Shown here in pieces: positions 54,090-64,000 of a stretch of DNA of 64,000 nt. The translations under genes and the position numbers were made by a program. A model generated the notes under the pieces. It saw only the letters and a list, made by a program, of their open reading frames with translations. It had not been told where the DNA came from and made no database searches. Origin of the DNA: Lepisosteus oculatus (taxonomy: Eukaryota > Chordata > Actinopteri > Semionotiformes > Lepisosteidae); contig NC_090698.1 of assembly GCF_040954835.1 (NCBI RefSeq), forward strand, positions 2,230,501-2,294,500. The letters run 5' to 3'. Numbering within the stretch: the first letter of the stretch is position 1; every line of letters starts with the position of its first letter.

Positions 54090-55080
54090 GTGATGATGAT
54101 GATCCTGATGAAGACTGTGCTGGTCCAGGGCTGCTGGCTTACTCTGCAGATTGGGAGGCATCTGAGCAGTAAGAGCATAATGTAATGATCCTAAGTTTCC
54201 CCCTTTATCCCACACTTGGTATTATTACACACACTTTAATTGTTGATGTGAGGGGAAAAAAAAGTGGTGATGAAAGAGCCCTAGATGTCAAGAGTGGGTT
54301 CCTCCTGATTTATTTTCTGCTTGACGTTGACATTAACAGGCTGCCCTTTTTTGCTTGTGGGGTTGAAGTAAACCAGGAAAAACAGAGGCTGAATGAAAAG
54401 CCGTGACGAAGCACAATACACCTTTCACACTAAATGGACAGAAAGGCCTTGCTGGGAGAGACCGACTGCTGCGGCCGGTAATCAACAGACCAGTGGCAAC
54501 AAGCCACGCCTGCGAGCAAACCGCTGTGTCATCGCCAGACTTTGGTCGAGCCTGCGGAGTCCCGAAAGAATGGAAAGTTCAGTACAAGCTAAAAACCGAA
54601 CATGAACTGGAATGAACTGGAGTTCAGTGCACTGCACGTGACAAGCATACTCTCCAGAATATCTGTGCAATGCCACACGGTTTCTCTTATCAGTGCAGCC
54701 TCCCGAGCCTCTGAAGGTGTTTTCTGCTAGCACAAGCAGAGAGACCTCCACTGCTGCACTCACGCCCATAGAAGGAAAGACAGACAGACCCACACATCCA
54801 TAGGAACCAATACTCTGTCTTTTCCTGCACACTTGATTATATAGCTACCTTTAATTAGAGGGTCCCCAGAATTACAACTGCATAACATTTACTCATTTGA
54901 GTTTCTATTGTTTTTATACAATGCAGCCAGTTACTCTTATCCACAATCAAATGAAAAATCCCAAGTGAAAGCACATTAAATAAAGATGAATATGCAAAGG
55001 CGAAAAAGAGAACGGGGAAGTACTTTAAATGTCGCAATCTACATACCAAGGCAAAAAAAAATCAAATATACTTGATGTAC
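54090..55080. other. Intergenic stretch before SUPT5H
   Basis: No gene is recognised. The open frames at 54185-54832 on both strands have no domain or splice support. Confidence 0.4.
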
Positions 55081-55084
55081 ATAC

Positions 55085-55270
55085 AGCTTCCGCTACCAAG
55101 ATGGCGCTCAGAGCCAGTTGACCTTTCTAATATGGCGTCTTGGTGAGGACAGGAGCATGTCTTTCAGTGTGTTCTCGCGATAGTTCCTTTCAGTCTGTGC
55201 TGGAGTGGTGATGTGTGTTTATTAACTCAACGATTTTTTACATATTTCTCAGTTTGCGGTAATTTTTAAG
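55085..55270 (+). promoter_or_regulatory. SUPT5H promoter and untranslated exon 1
   Basis: An ETS-type CTTCCG (55087-55092) is followed by a YY1-type CAAGATGGCG (55097-55106) and a second ATGGCG at 55132-55137. The segment ends in a strong donor (TTTTTAAG|GTAAGT) at 55270/55271. This is the usual set-up of a TATA-less housekeeping promoter, and the next acceptor in order (TTCCCACTAG, ending at 56259) leads to the SUPT5H start exon. Confidence 0.6.
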
Positions 55271-56259
55271 GTAAGTGCTCTTTCGCTGCAATTTAGGCGT
55301 CAGATGCCTGTATTAATACCATGATTCGTGCGACTAAGTACGTATGTATTTCTTAGAAAGAGGGTTAGGCTTAGGCTTAATTTCAGGGCCTAGCTGTGAG
55401 TTTTCTATAAGATTCGTGCCTGTTATCAATCTCAAGGTGTTTAACCTCATAAAATATTCTTACGTGTTGCATTAATGAAATGAAAAAACGATTAAACTTG
55501 GTGTGTCAAGATAGATTTTCGCGTACTTAATATAATTGTTTACGTATTTGTGCATGGCCGGTACTACTGTATTTTATATTAATATAGCTTCCGTTAATAA
55601 ATTCCGTATATCGCTCATGTCGCATACCGTTTTTCTGTTTTAGATGTCTGGTAGCGCGTAGCTTAATTAAAAAAAGTGGAGCACGAATAAAAACAAGAAT
55701 GAATTGGAATGATGGAGAGAGTTAGAAGTCGTAGCTAAGTCGGTTTGTTTTTGCCTTGAGAGCTTCTCTCTTCATGCGGAGTCACAAGTATCCGCTGCCT
55801 AAACAAGCTGAGCTCCTGATTCTGCAGGGTTGTGTGGTCTTTGACGTGTATTTCGACTTATTTCGAATATTGACGTCATTGCTGAATTTGCTGGCGTTTC
55901 CAGCGGGGAAAGTTTAAAATCCAACACTCAAAGATCCCACAGTTCTGTCAATTTAGTACTTCAACGTCAACACAGTTGACACTGGTCCAGCGCAGCCCAG
56001 ATTAAAAAAGACCACACAGCAGAAGCAACAAAACGCATATTACCCTTACACACAGTATTCAATCACTACAAGATCTGCATATTGAGGTGCCTACTGCCGC
56101 TTGAACTGGAGAAAAGGCAGTTGTTCCAAGGCTCTAGAGCTGGAGTTGTGCTAGTCAGGATGATGCCTGGGTGAGGACGCACAGCGAGCAGGTTCAGCCT
56201 TCAGCCTCGGTGTTTACAAACTGGTGGTCCTACAGCTCCTTCTCCCTGTTTCCCACTAG

Positions 56260-56279
56260 CCGGGGGTTGTGCTGAAAGG
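56260..56279 (+). other. SUPT5H 5' UTR segment on exon 2
   Basis: Twenty untranslated bases lie between the acceptor AG (56258-56259) and the ATG. The start has the context AAAGGATGT. Confidence 0.6.
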
Positions 56280-59200
56280 ATGTCGGACAGCGAGGACAGC
56301 GACTTCTCGGACAACCAGAGCGAGCGCAGCAGCGAGGCGGAGGAGCTGGAGGAGAATGAGGTAACGGTGGGCGCCCTCCCCTGAACCCCTGATCGATGCA
56401 CAGTCTCCGTTTAGGCCCGGTGTTCTTTTACCCTGCGCTCACTGGACAGCGAGACTGGACAGGGCGGTCAGAAGAAGCTGCTCTGTCCGGAGAGCTGTGC
56501 CACTGCAGGGGTCACTGAACTGAGGTCTTTTTCGCGGTCAAAGAAGACGGGGAGTCGTGTGTTCGACGATGTGTGGCGGTTGTGTCCTTTTCTTCCCTAC
56601 CTGTGCCAAGTTTCTTTGGAGTGTGCGGATATTATTTTTTGAAGTTTAGCGATCACCCCAGTTGTCCCATTAAGTGGTGGTGAAGGGGCTGCAGAAGATT
56701 GGCTTCTAGCTGGAATCTGCACGGCCTGTCCCATGTCCTGCCTCTGCTCACAGATTGTTCTGCTGCCACTAAGACAGCTACCTGACCACCATTTCTTTCC
56801 CTTCATCCTCAGTATGTGGTCTGTGACACTAACTCCTGCCGTTTAATACTTTTCAAAAGTTCATCCATTTCAGTGCAAAAACAGCCAAGTGTGATTTATT
56901 ATTGATAAAGAAACACTTTATATTATATAGCGCCTTGAACGGTGGCCTATCAAAACACTTAGTGACACTTAGCGCCTCGTGCACTGGGATTCCTATGCAT
57001 ACTGATGGCTTTAAAAGAAAAAGAGCTGTCTGTTTTTAAGCACAGTGTGTTATAACTGCTTAACACAGTGTTGTACCCTGAAAGTTTTCAGATTTCCCTG
57101 CTATCAACGACTGTGCTCTCTGACTAGCTTTTCCTTCCTGCTTCTCTGCTCTGTGCTTGGGCGCAGCTGGGGTACAGGGATGTCGGTTTGCTGGGAGGCC
57201 CCGTCTTGGCTGGCAATTAAACGTTAGCAGTTGGCTCAGACCTGCAGTTATCCTGGGTCCTTCAGCTCCAAACTTGTTTTCGTCTTGGCAACAAGAGCGC
57301 AGAGGTTAAATCAGGTTGTTAATTCAAGTTAGGGCATAACCTGGCGCTTCACTGTTAATACACCCAGAAAGGAAAGGTGTTTGTGTAGGTCTTGGGGAGG
57401 GAACAGTGACTCTGGTGCAGCTCGTCCTGCCGGGGTTTGAATCCTGTGCTGGTGGCAGGCCCAGTACAAGGTGCCGATCGCCCCGCCTTCGGGCCTCCAA
57501 GCACAGAGCAGAGTGGGGATTGTGCCCGCAGCTCCGAATCAAAGCGCAATTCCAGTCTTGGAAGCTGTCGAAAGGCAAGACGGAGGGTTTATTTGTGTGC
57601 TCTGGACCGCTGTGCCGGAAGGCAGGGGTTTGGGTCGGGCCCTCCCTGGAGAGCGGTTCTGGTCCGGTTCTGCAAAGCGGGAGGGGTGACTTGTTTGTTG
57701 CTGGGTGTGTGACGGCCCGCTATCGTCCTGCAATGGCAGGAGGAAGAGGCCCAGGCCAGCGACAAGGGAGAGGAGGAGATAGAGGAGGATGAGGAAGAGT
57801 ACGATGAGGAGGAAGAGGAGGATGATGACGACCGGCCCAGGAAGAAGCCACGTCACGGGGGCTTCATCTTGGACGAGGCCGGTAAGATACCTGTGTTCCT
57901 CTCTCTCCCTCGGCACTGGGGGTGTCTCTGTGCCACTGGTTCATTGAGAAAACCATTTGAAAATATTTTTTTATGGTAATTCTGGAGCAGATAAAAGAAG
58001 GGATTCAATCCTCTGCCCAAATTCAATGTAATCACCTTCTTTTCTGTCTTGTTACCTTCTGCTCACCTGTGAAATTGTGTGGTGCCCCCCTCATTCTGGG
58101 GTACAGGACAGTGAGGTGTGCTAGTCCTGTAAGTGTCAATTCTGCTTCTGAACCAGCATTCAGTTGTTGGTTCTGCATAGCTGAATTCAGAGGGAGGTCA
58201 TATCCAGGCTTGCTGTCCACTGTCCGATGTCTTAAACATAAAAGTGTTGAGGTCTGTTGCCTTTTAAAATGCATGATAAGGTGGACAAAGAGCAGGCCAC
58301 AGGTGTGGCGGCTCTGACACTTAACAGGAGAGGCTCTCTGACACCATCTTTCCTGTTCTAGATGTGGACGATGAGTATGAAGATGAGGACCAGTGGGAGG
58401 ATGGAGCTGAAGACATCCTAGAGAAAGGTCAGTGCGTCCTCGCGAGGAGGTGGGATGGAGAGAGTGGCTCGCATGAGAAGCTCTCCTTCGAGAGCTGGCG
58501 TGCTGTATAGGTCTCCTGTGACTGGGTTTGGAAAACAAAACAAATTGCATTTAAAAAAGCCAAAACAAACCTTCATAGTGGCTTTATAGATCAGATCCTT
58601 TCAGCACCTAATATTCTGAAATGGTGTGAAGCTGCCATCTGTGGGTTTATGACTGAATGCCTCTAACACCTAAAAAAAGTGGGGGGATTCTTTTTGTTGT
58701 ATATACATTTTCTTATCGTTCTCTTCTGATGCCCCCCTTTTTTAACTTCTGAATCTGAAAGTTGGCCTTTGGTCTGTCTGCTAAACCTGTAGGGACTAAT
58801 AGGAATTACAATGTTTCAAGACTCGTTTTGAAGCATCATAGGGAAAATGATGCTTCAACATGCGACTATATATCATAATGTTGGTATGTTATTGATAGCA
58901 TATTAATTAGGCTGTTCCTGTAATGTCCTGATCTTAAGATTTACAGAAAACAATCTTGAGCCAGTTAATTGCTCTGAAGCTGCTTTGTTTAGGGCTGACT
59001 AGGCCAGTGCATCATGGTCTGATTTTAACCTCTAGCTGGTGGAAGGAAAGATAGCTGTTCAATGCTTCCCATATCTTAAATTAGTCATGTTTTGTCATAC
59101 ATTCTAAATGTTTAAAAATTGTGCTTAAGCCCGTGATTACCTGTAGGGTATAATTCCTTGTAATGCAAAACCTTCAGAAACATATTTGGAAGTTACATCA

Positions 59201-62200
59201 AGCATGCTGTAAGGGTAAATTCCAAATATTTACCTTAGAATGGTAGTTCTATTTACTGCCCCTTTGATGTCAACATCTTGAGTGATCAGGCCCTATGGGT
59301 TTCAGAAACACGATAGAGATTTTTGGCTTTTTTTTAAATGCCCCTAAACATGCATTCTGTTGTAAGCAGAGCCACCCATCCTCCCTCAACCTTGCCAGTC
59401 TGCATTTAAAACCAATAAGCTTCCCTGCCTCTTCAGTCTCCTTCCTATTTACTGCAGACTTACAGGTGTTGGCCACTATCATGCTGCTTTCCTGCAAGCT
59501 ATGAGTGCTGACGTCTTGGAAGTTCAAATCCAGCTTGGGAAAGTGACAGCTCAGAAGTTGGGCTGAAGTCATTCTAGGGCTTAAGTAACACGCAGGCCAG
59601 GAGCACATTCTGGTTCCTGCCTCTGTGAGTGAACTGGGAGCGTGGAACACCGCAGTTCAGCTCTGGACTGACTGGAAAATTCTCATGGTGTCCCAAAGGC
59701 AAAGCTGAAAACGTTTGTGGTGTTTAAACAGGACGGCGTGGCAGAGGGGACTGGCAGCTCAACATGATGAGTCATGCACACCACATGAGACTTAGTCCAC
59801 GTGCCGTTTAACGGGATGTTTACTGAGCTATCTTTCCCATTTTCATCTGTTTAACACCAGTAATTGGGTTAGACAAGGGGCCTCCAGAAAGGCTCCAATT
59901 TCAATTGTTTACAGTTTCTGAAGTCTAGTGCCAGAAATCCTTGTAATTGCAACAATTTGAGGCACGCAAACATTAGGCATTTGAAAAAAACGTGCAACAT
60001 TAAGCCTGAATTGTTTTGCAATAGTGATGCCTGTTGTGTTAATTTTGACTGTTCCTTTGCTGCGCTCATAACTCTTTATTTTTTATGCATGCCTCCTTCA
60101 GTTAACGGTAAATCAATTCCAGATCTTGTTTTTTTGTTCTGTTTTGTATATCTGAATGTTTATGTATGTACTGTACGCATGCGTGATGGCAGGAAACCAA
60201 CACGCACACGGACCGTATAACACATTGGTGCTCTTTGTGGTTGACTTGTTTTGCATTGGGAAAGAAGAAAGCACAGATGACCAAGAGCAGGAGCTGATGT
60301 TTCGATACTGGGGGGGGTTCTGGTACCCACTCAGTCGATAGAGCCCTCTAAACCAGACTGCAATCTCAGCCCTGATAATGTGTCTGTGAACTCGGGCCAG
60401 GTGGTGCTGGAGGTTCCTGATTAAAGCTCCTCTTACCCTTCTACTTCTAAATTGAAGCATCTAGCCTACATCTTCAGATGATGTTAAGCATTTGCAGTCT
60501 TGCAGTTATGATAAAATACATTTCAATTGAATATTGGCTATACAGTGGTCCAGTATTGCATGCATTTCTGCCTCACAGCTCCCGGGCCCTGGGTTCAATT
60601 CCGGACCTGGGGTGCCGTCTGTGTGGAGTTTGTGTGTGTGTGTGTGCCCTGCGATAGACTGGTGTCCCATCCAGGGTGTATCCTGCCCTGTGCCTATTGC
60701 TTGCCGGTATAGGCTCTGGCTCCCCTTTATGGAAGGAAGTGGTTAGAAGATGGATGGATTACTATGATGGTTAGAAACCACGCTCTACGACTCCTAACAT
60801 TAATAGTGTCGACATTGAAGTCAGTAGAAAAGAATGCTGATGTAATATAAAATATAACTTTTTAGTTTGAATTCCTCCATTCGTAGACTAGGGTATTTTT
60901 TTGAAATCTTGAGTTGGGGTGCGGTCAGGCCTGGAGCAGTGGTGTGGGTGTTGGTGGCATTCCATAGGTCATAGGTCATAGGGCATTGCCAGTTAACCCT
61001 TCCCTCCTTGTCTCAGAAAGCAGGGAAATTACTTTGCAACTGGCCTTTGCTCCCGCTCCCCCCCCCCCCCACTTCAAAAGTCTATTTTCCTCCTGGTAAC
61101 ATAGCCTAGTGCAGCCTCCAGGGAAGCACTGCAGTACTGCTTGCAGTTCTGGTGCAGAGGAACAGGATGACAGATTTCTCAAAAATTACTGGGAAACCAG
61201 ATCTCTAGTCTCGCCTTCAGGCATCTCTTTCTGTAACAGGCAGTGATTTGAGCCGTGAGGATGCCCTTGATTTTTAGAGACAGAACCTGGAGCTTTTTCT
61301 GGACAGCCCCTGGCCAGGAGCATAGACAACATAAACAAGCCCAACTGCTTGACATCAAGCTCAAACAAAAGCACAGCAATGTTTATTCCAGATAGAAAAC
61401 AGCTTTTATAGTGGAAGTATCTTTAGACTGCAGAACTGTCCAGCTTTCCGTCTGGCTGTTGTACAACCTGCCAATAAAACAGCACTTGTACATTAAAAGC
61501 ACTGTTTCTCATTGCGCACAGTATGGGGACTGTAGGCCGGAGTATGTTCCTTTAGTAGTATGGGTCCCATTTTTATATCGATTTAATATTTATTTATGTC
61601 CGGACAGATTTGTCAAAAAAAAGAATCTCTGCTTTCCTTACAATTGTATGTACCATTTGTACCTTTTTTTGGGTTCCTTTAGACATTTTGTTTACTTTTT
61701 TATTTTTTTCCTTCACAAAATTTTGGTTCCCTCCCTGACCCCTGTCACCCTTTGCTGTCCGCCATTGGTGATATAATTTGGCTCATGCTGTGTGCTGCAA
61801 CCATCTCCACCTCCACCCCTCCTTCAACAGAGGAAGCGGAAGGTAAGTCCTGATTTCTTCCAGGTGCCAACATGGAGGCAGAGTAGACTGGGACACAGCA
61901 ACATGTTGCCGAGTCTGTGACTGGTGCAGAAACACTTAACACGGAGCAGATATTTTCAGTGCCTTTTGAGCAGTAGGGAACAGGAGGGCTGTGCTTGTAT
62001 GCCAGCCGTCCCTCTGCAGCTTAGCCGTCGCTGTAAATGTGGGCTAGAGCGCATTCACAGTCTGCACTGCCAGGATCAGACAGACACAGGCCAGGGGTTA
62101 TTGCACCGAATCCGAACACACCTGCGTCGTAGATTAATGAAAGCGAAGATGACGTAGTCGGCGGGGGGGGGGGATCTTTACGGAAAGAGATTTGGGTCAT

Positions 62201-64000
62201 TCCAATCCAGTCCCATCCGTGTTGGCACCTGTGCTCTGGTGTGTGGTCACTGCTCTGTGCTCTGGCCGGCCGTCTTGTCCTGCTCGCCTGCACTCGGAGA
62301 CAACCAGCCTTGCTCACTGTCACGTGTGAGAAGCGCCACTGTGCCGCTCCTTGCTGGGCATATTGGGATGGATTGGAGATAAAGGGGTTTAATTGGATGC
62401 CTCACCAGTGTCCGGGTTTGGAAAGTAGAAGTTCAGAAGTGGGAATAACAGCACTGAATGGACAATAAGATACTTTGATTTGTGTGCACACTGAGGAAAA
62501 AAACAACAACCTCTCCCTAACTACACACTTTCTCATACTCATCCTGGGGGAGAAAACTCTTAAATCAAGGTCTTGCCACTGGTTTGAGAGCTCTCTGCAC
62601 TCCTACGTATCCTGTTTGACTTTTAAAGTGTACTATTCTTCATTGTTAGAATTTCAAAGGTTTGTGTTGCTGAGGAGTCAACACAGAGAATTAATCAAAA
62701 GGGAAGTAAGCTTCTAGTAAACAAATAGTCACAATAGTTGCCTCTCATATAAGCTCCCATGTCATTCCAATGGAGACCATGCAAAGCAAGCTCCCAAAAT
62801 ATTTATGCACGTACAGTATTGGAAAATCCCAAAACTCCTTTGTTATGAGAAGTTTGGGGTGGGCGAGTTTGAGTTATGGAATTGAGGTTCTGGCCAAGAG
62901 AAGCTGCCGGTCTTAAATAGCAGTGTGATTTCCAAACCTGGGCCTGCTCCTCCCACAAAACAAGAAAGTCCCATCTGCCTTTCACAGTGTCAGTCCTTTG
63001 AAAGGCCTCTCGATCTGTCTGTTATCTGCTTTTAGGAACATAAAAGTGTTTGCAGTCCGCAATCCGGTGTGCGTTTGTTTTTATTTCTGTTTAAAATTCC
63101 AGTTGGAATAAAAGGCATCTTGTACCATTTACGGCTTTCTTGTTTCCAGAAGACCTGTTGATTTTGTGGTGTAGAAGCTGTTTAGAGGTTTCTGCTTTTG
63201 TAATTCAGCGAATCCCTACTAGGGGCTTGTGATTCCACATACAGCAACGGGCTGTGTGCCGTCTGAGAGGGATATTGACACGGGCAGTCTAGACTGGTGT
63301 GCGTGTCTTTCAGATTCCTGTTATGACGGCCTGTTGCAGTTCCCTGGAACAGGCTTATTCTGTAGGTCTTGAACCAGAATGGCTTTAGATGTAGACTGAA
63401 AATCACAAACCTTGTCAGTGAACTCATACATACTGCCAGTGTGAAAAATGACTGCACGATTTTCACTTTTGCCAGTAACCCTTATTAATAAGGCTTCTCC
63501 TGATGGGACAGTTGCTTTTGGATTGTTGTCAGGCTATTTGGTTTAAACTTTCTTTCTTACAAACAAGCTCAGAGGGGAAAAACAGTTGGAGCACTGTCAC
63601 TGAATTGTCAACTTGTGATTAGAGCTTGTGTGATGAACACCAGAAACAGTTATTAGGTTTATCCAGTTTTATTAGCTGTGGGTTCTTGAGAAGCCAGAGG
63701 AAATGAACATTGAAGTAGGATTGAACCTTACTTCTCAGGGCTCAGTAAGTTACTGTCCTGGAGTGGGATGTTGCTCTTGAACCCGGAAAGCACAGAACCC
63801 CCCGCGGGCTGTTGCCTTTGGAGTTGTGAGGGAATGAGACTTGAGCCTGTGATGGCGTTGGAGGACAGCTGGCTGTCTGCTTGCTCGTGTAGTTTCAGGG
63901 AGTGCGTCGGTGAGATGTCCGTCTGGTTCGCTCCGCTGGCTTGATTTTTCTCTGTCCCTTTTTTCTCCTTAGTGTCCAACATCGATCATGTGGTTTTGGA
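56280..64000 (+). CDS. supt5h: SUPT5H (SPT5), 5' part; continues past the window
   Basis: SPT5 with SPT4 forms DSIF, which controls RNA polymerase II pausing and elongation in the nucleus. Coding exons seen are 56280-56360, 57740-57881, 58362-58427, 61831-61842 and 63973 to the edge, with phases 0, 1, 1, 1. They encode the acidic N-terminal region: [20 protein letters not shown], then a Glu/Asp run with [48 protein letters not shown] and [10 protein letters not shown]. This agrees closely with the vertebrate SPT5 N-terminus. The NGN, KOW and C-terminal repeat regions lie beyond the window. The fourth coding exon is only 12 nt. Introns hold SINE-type repeats and homopolymer runs. Confidence 0.95.
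56910..56965 (-). repeat. L2-type LINE tail fragment
   Basis: ACTTTATATTATATAGCGCC and then GGTGGCCTATCAAAACACTT match the 3' tail of the L2 fragment at 41795 in the same orientation. It is a short relic in SUPT5H intron 2. Confidence 0.6.
58428..60540. other. SUPT5H intron, unique sequence
   Basis: AT-rich intron sequence with no exon, RNA gene or repeat that I can name. Open frames on either strand are short and unsupported. Confidence 0.4.
60560..60760 (+). mobile_element. SINE-like repeat family D, copy 2
   Basis: The head has GGGCCCTGGGTTCAATTCCG, then CCGTCTGTGTGGAGTTTG with a (TG)n run, CCCTGCGATAGACTGGTGTC and 'TATAGGCTCTGGCTCCCC', and it ends GTTAGAAGATGGATGGA. It shares order with the minus copy at 25090-25390 but lacks the middle part. 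Confidence 0.7.
61831..61842 (+). other. SUPT5H 12-nt microexon
   Basis: AGGAAGCGGAAG lies between a TTCAACAG acceptor with a pyrimidine-rich tract and a GTAAGT donor. With one base from each side it encodes EEAE (human EEIE), four residues whose skipping keeps the frame. Conservation of the residues against human SPT5 supports it. Confidence 0.85.

Noticed and set aside
58032-58550. 172-codon minus-strand frame
   Set aside because: It covers the antisense of SUPT5H exon 58362-58427 and flanking intron. It is His/Ser-rich without domain similarity.
1-64000. CRISPR array, operon or bacterial-type system
   Set aside because: No regular spacer-repeat array is present. Split genes, fish-type SINEs and LINEs make this vertebrate nuclear DNA.

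Overview
The window looks like nuclear DNA of a ray-finned fish, possibly an early-branching (non-teleost) lineage. Its protein-coding genes are split by GT-AG introns. One gene encodes globin X, which birds and mammals have lost. The interspersed repeats are typical fish elements: L2/Rex1-like LINEs, a 5S-rRNA-derived SINE and tRNA-type SINEs. I assembled the gene models by hand from open frames, splice sites and phase, so most exons are much shorter than any long open reading frame.

Five genes, all on the + strand, can be supported. (1) The 3' end of VASP (113-3737) gives the last five coding exons, including the tetramerisation coil. (2) A complete CCDC61 (10683-18903) has 12 coding exons and 532 codons, all in phase; it is a SAS6/XRCC4-fold ciliary and centrosomal protein. 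(3) A complete globin X (28462-31702) has five exons and 235 codons, an N-terminal MGC acylation signal, and distal and proximal histidines 32 residues apart. (4) A complete four-exon cytokine gene of the IL-2/IL-15 family (40394-48906, 144 codons) is best read as interleukin-15-like (IL15L). It is the least obvious and most interesting gene here. (5) The 5' part of SUPT5H (untranslated first exon to about 55270, start codon at 56280) encodes the acidic N-terminus of SPT5, includes a 12-nt microexon, and runs off the right edge.

The space between genes is mostly repeats. A 5S-derived SINE occurs six times, two copies forming a head-to-head inverted pair upstream of globin X. A LINE-end family with a recognisable terminal peptide occurs eight times. 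A 5'-truncated Rex1/L2-like LINE with an open 379-codon reverse transcriptase fragment (37409-38548) sits inside an older repeat that has two more copies nearby. A 52-bp minisatellite (39786-40140) lies directly in front of the IL15L first coding exon. Putative CpG-rich promoters lie at about 8480-8890, 22000-22323, 28140-28461, 35590-36017 and 55085-55270.

The genes do not form a pathway. VASP, CCDC61 and SUPT5H have human counterparts on 19q13, so the block appears to be an ancestral linkage group that also held globin X and IL15L.
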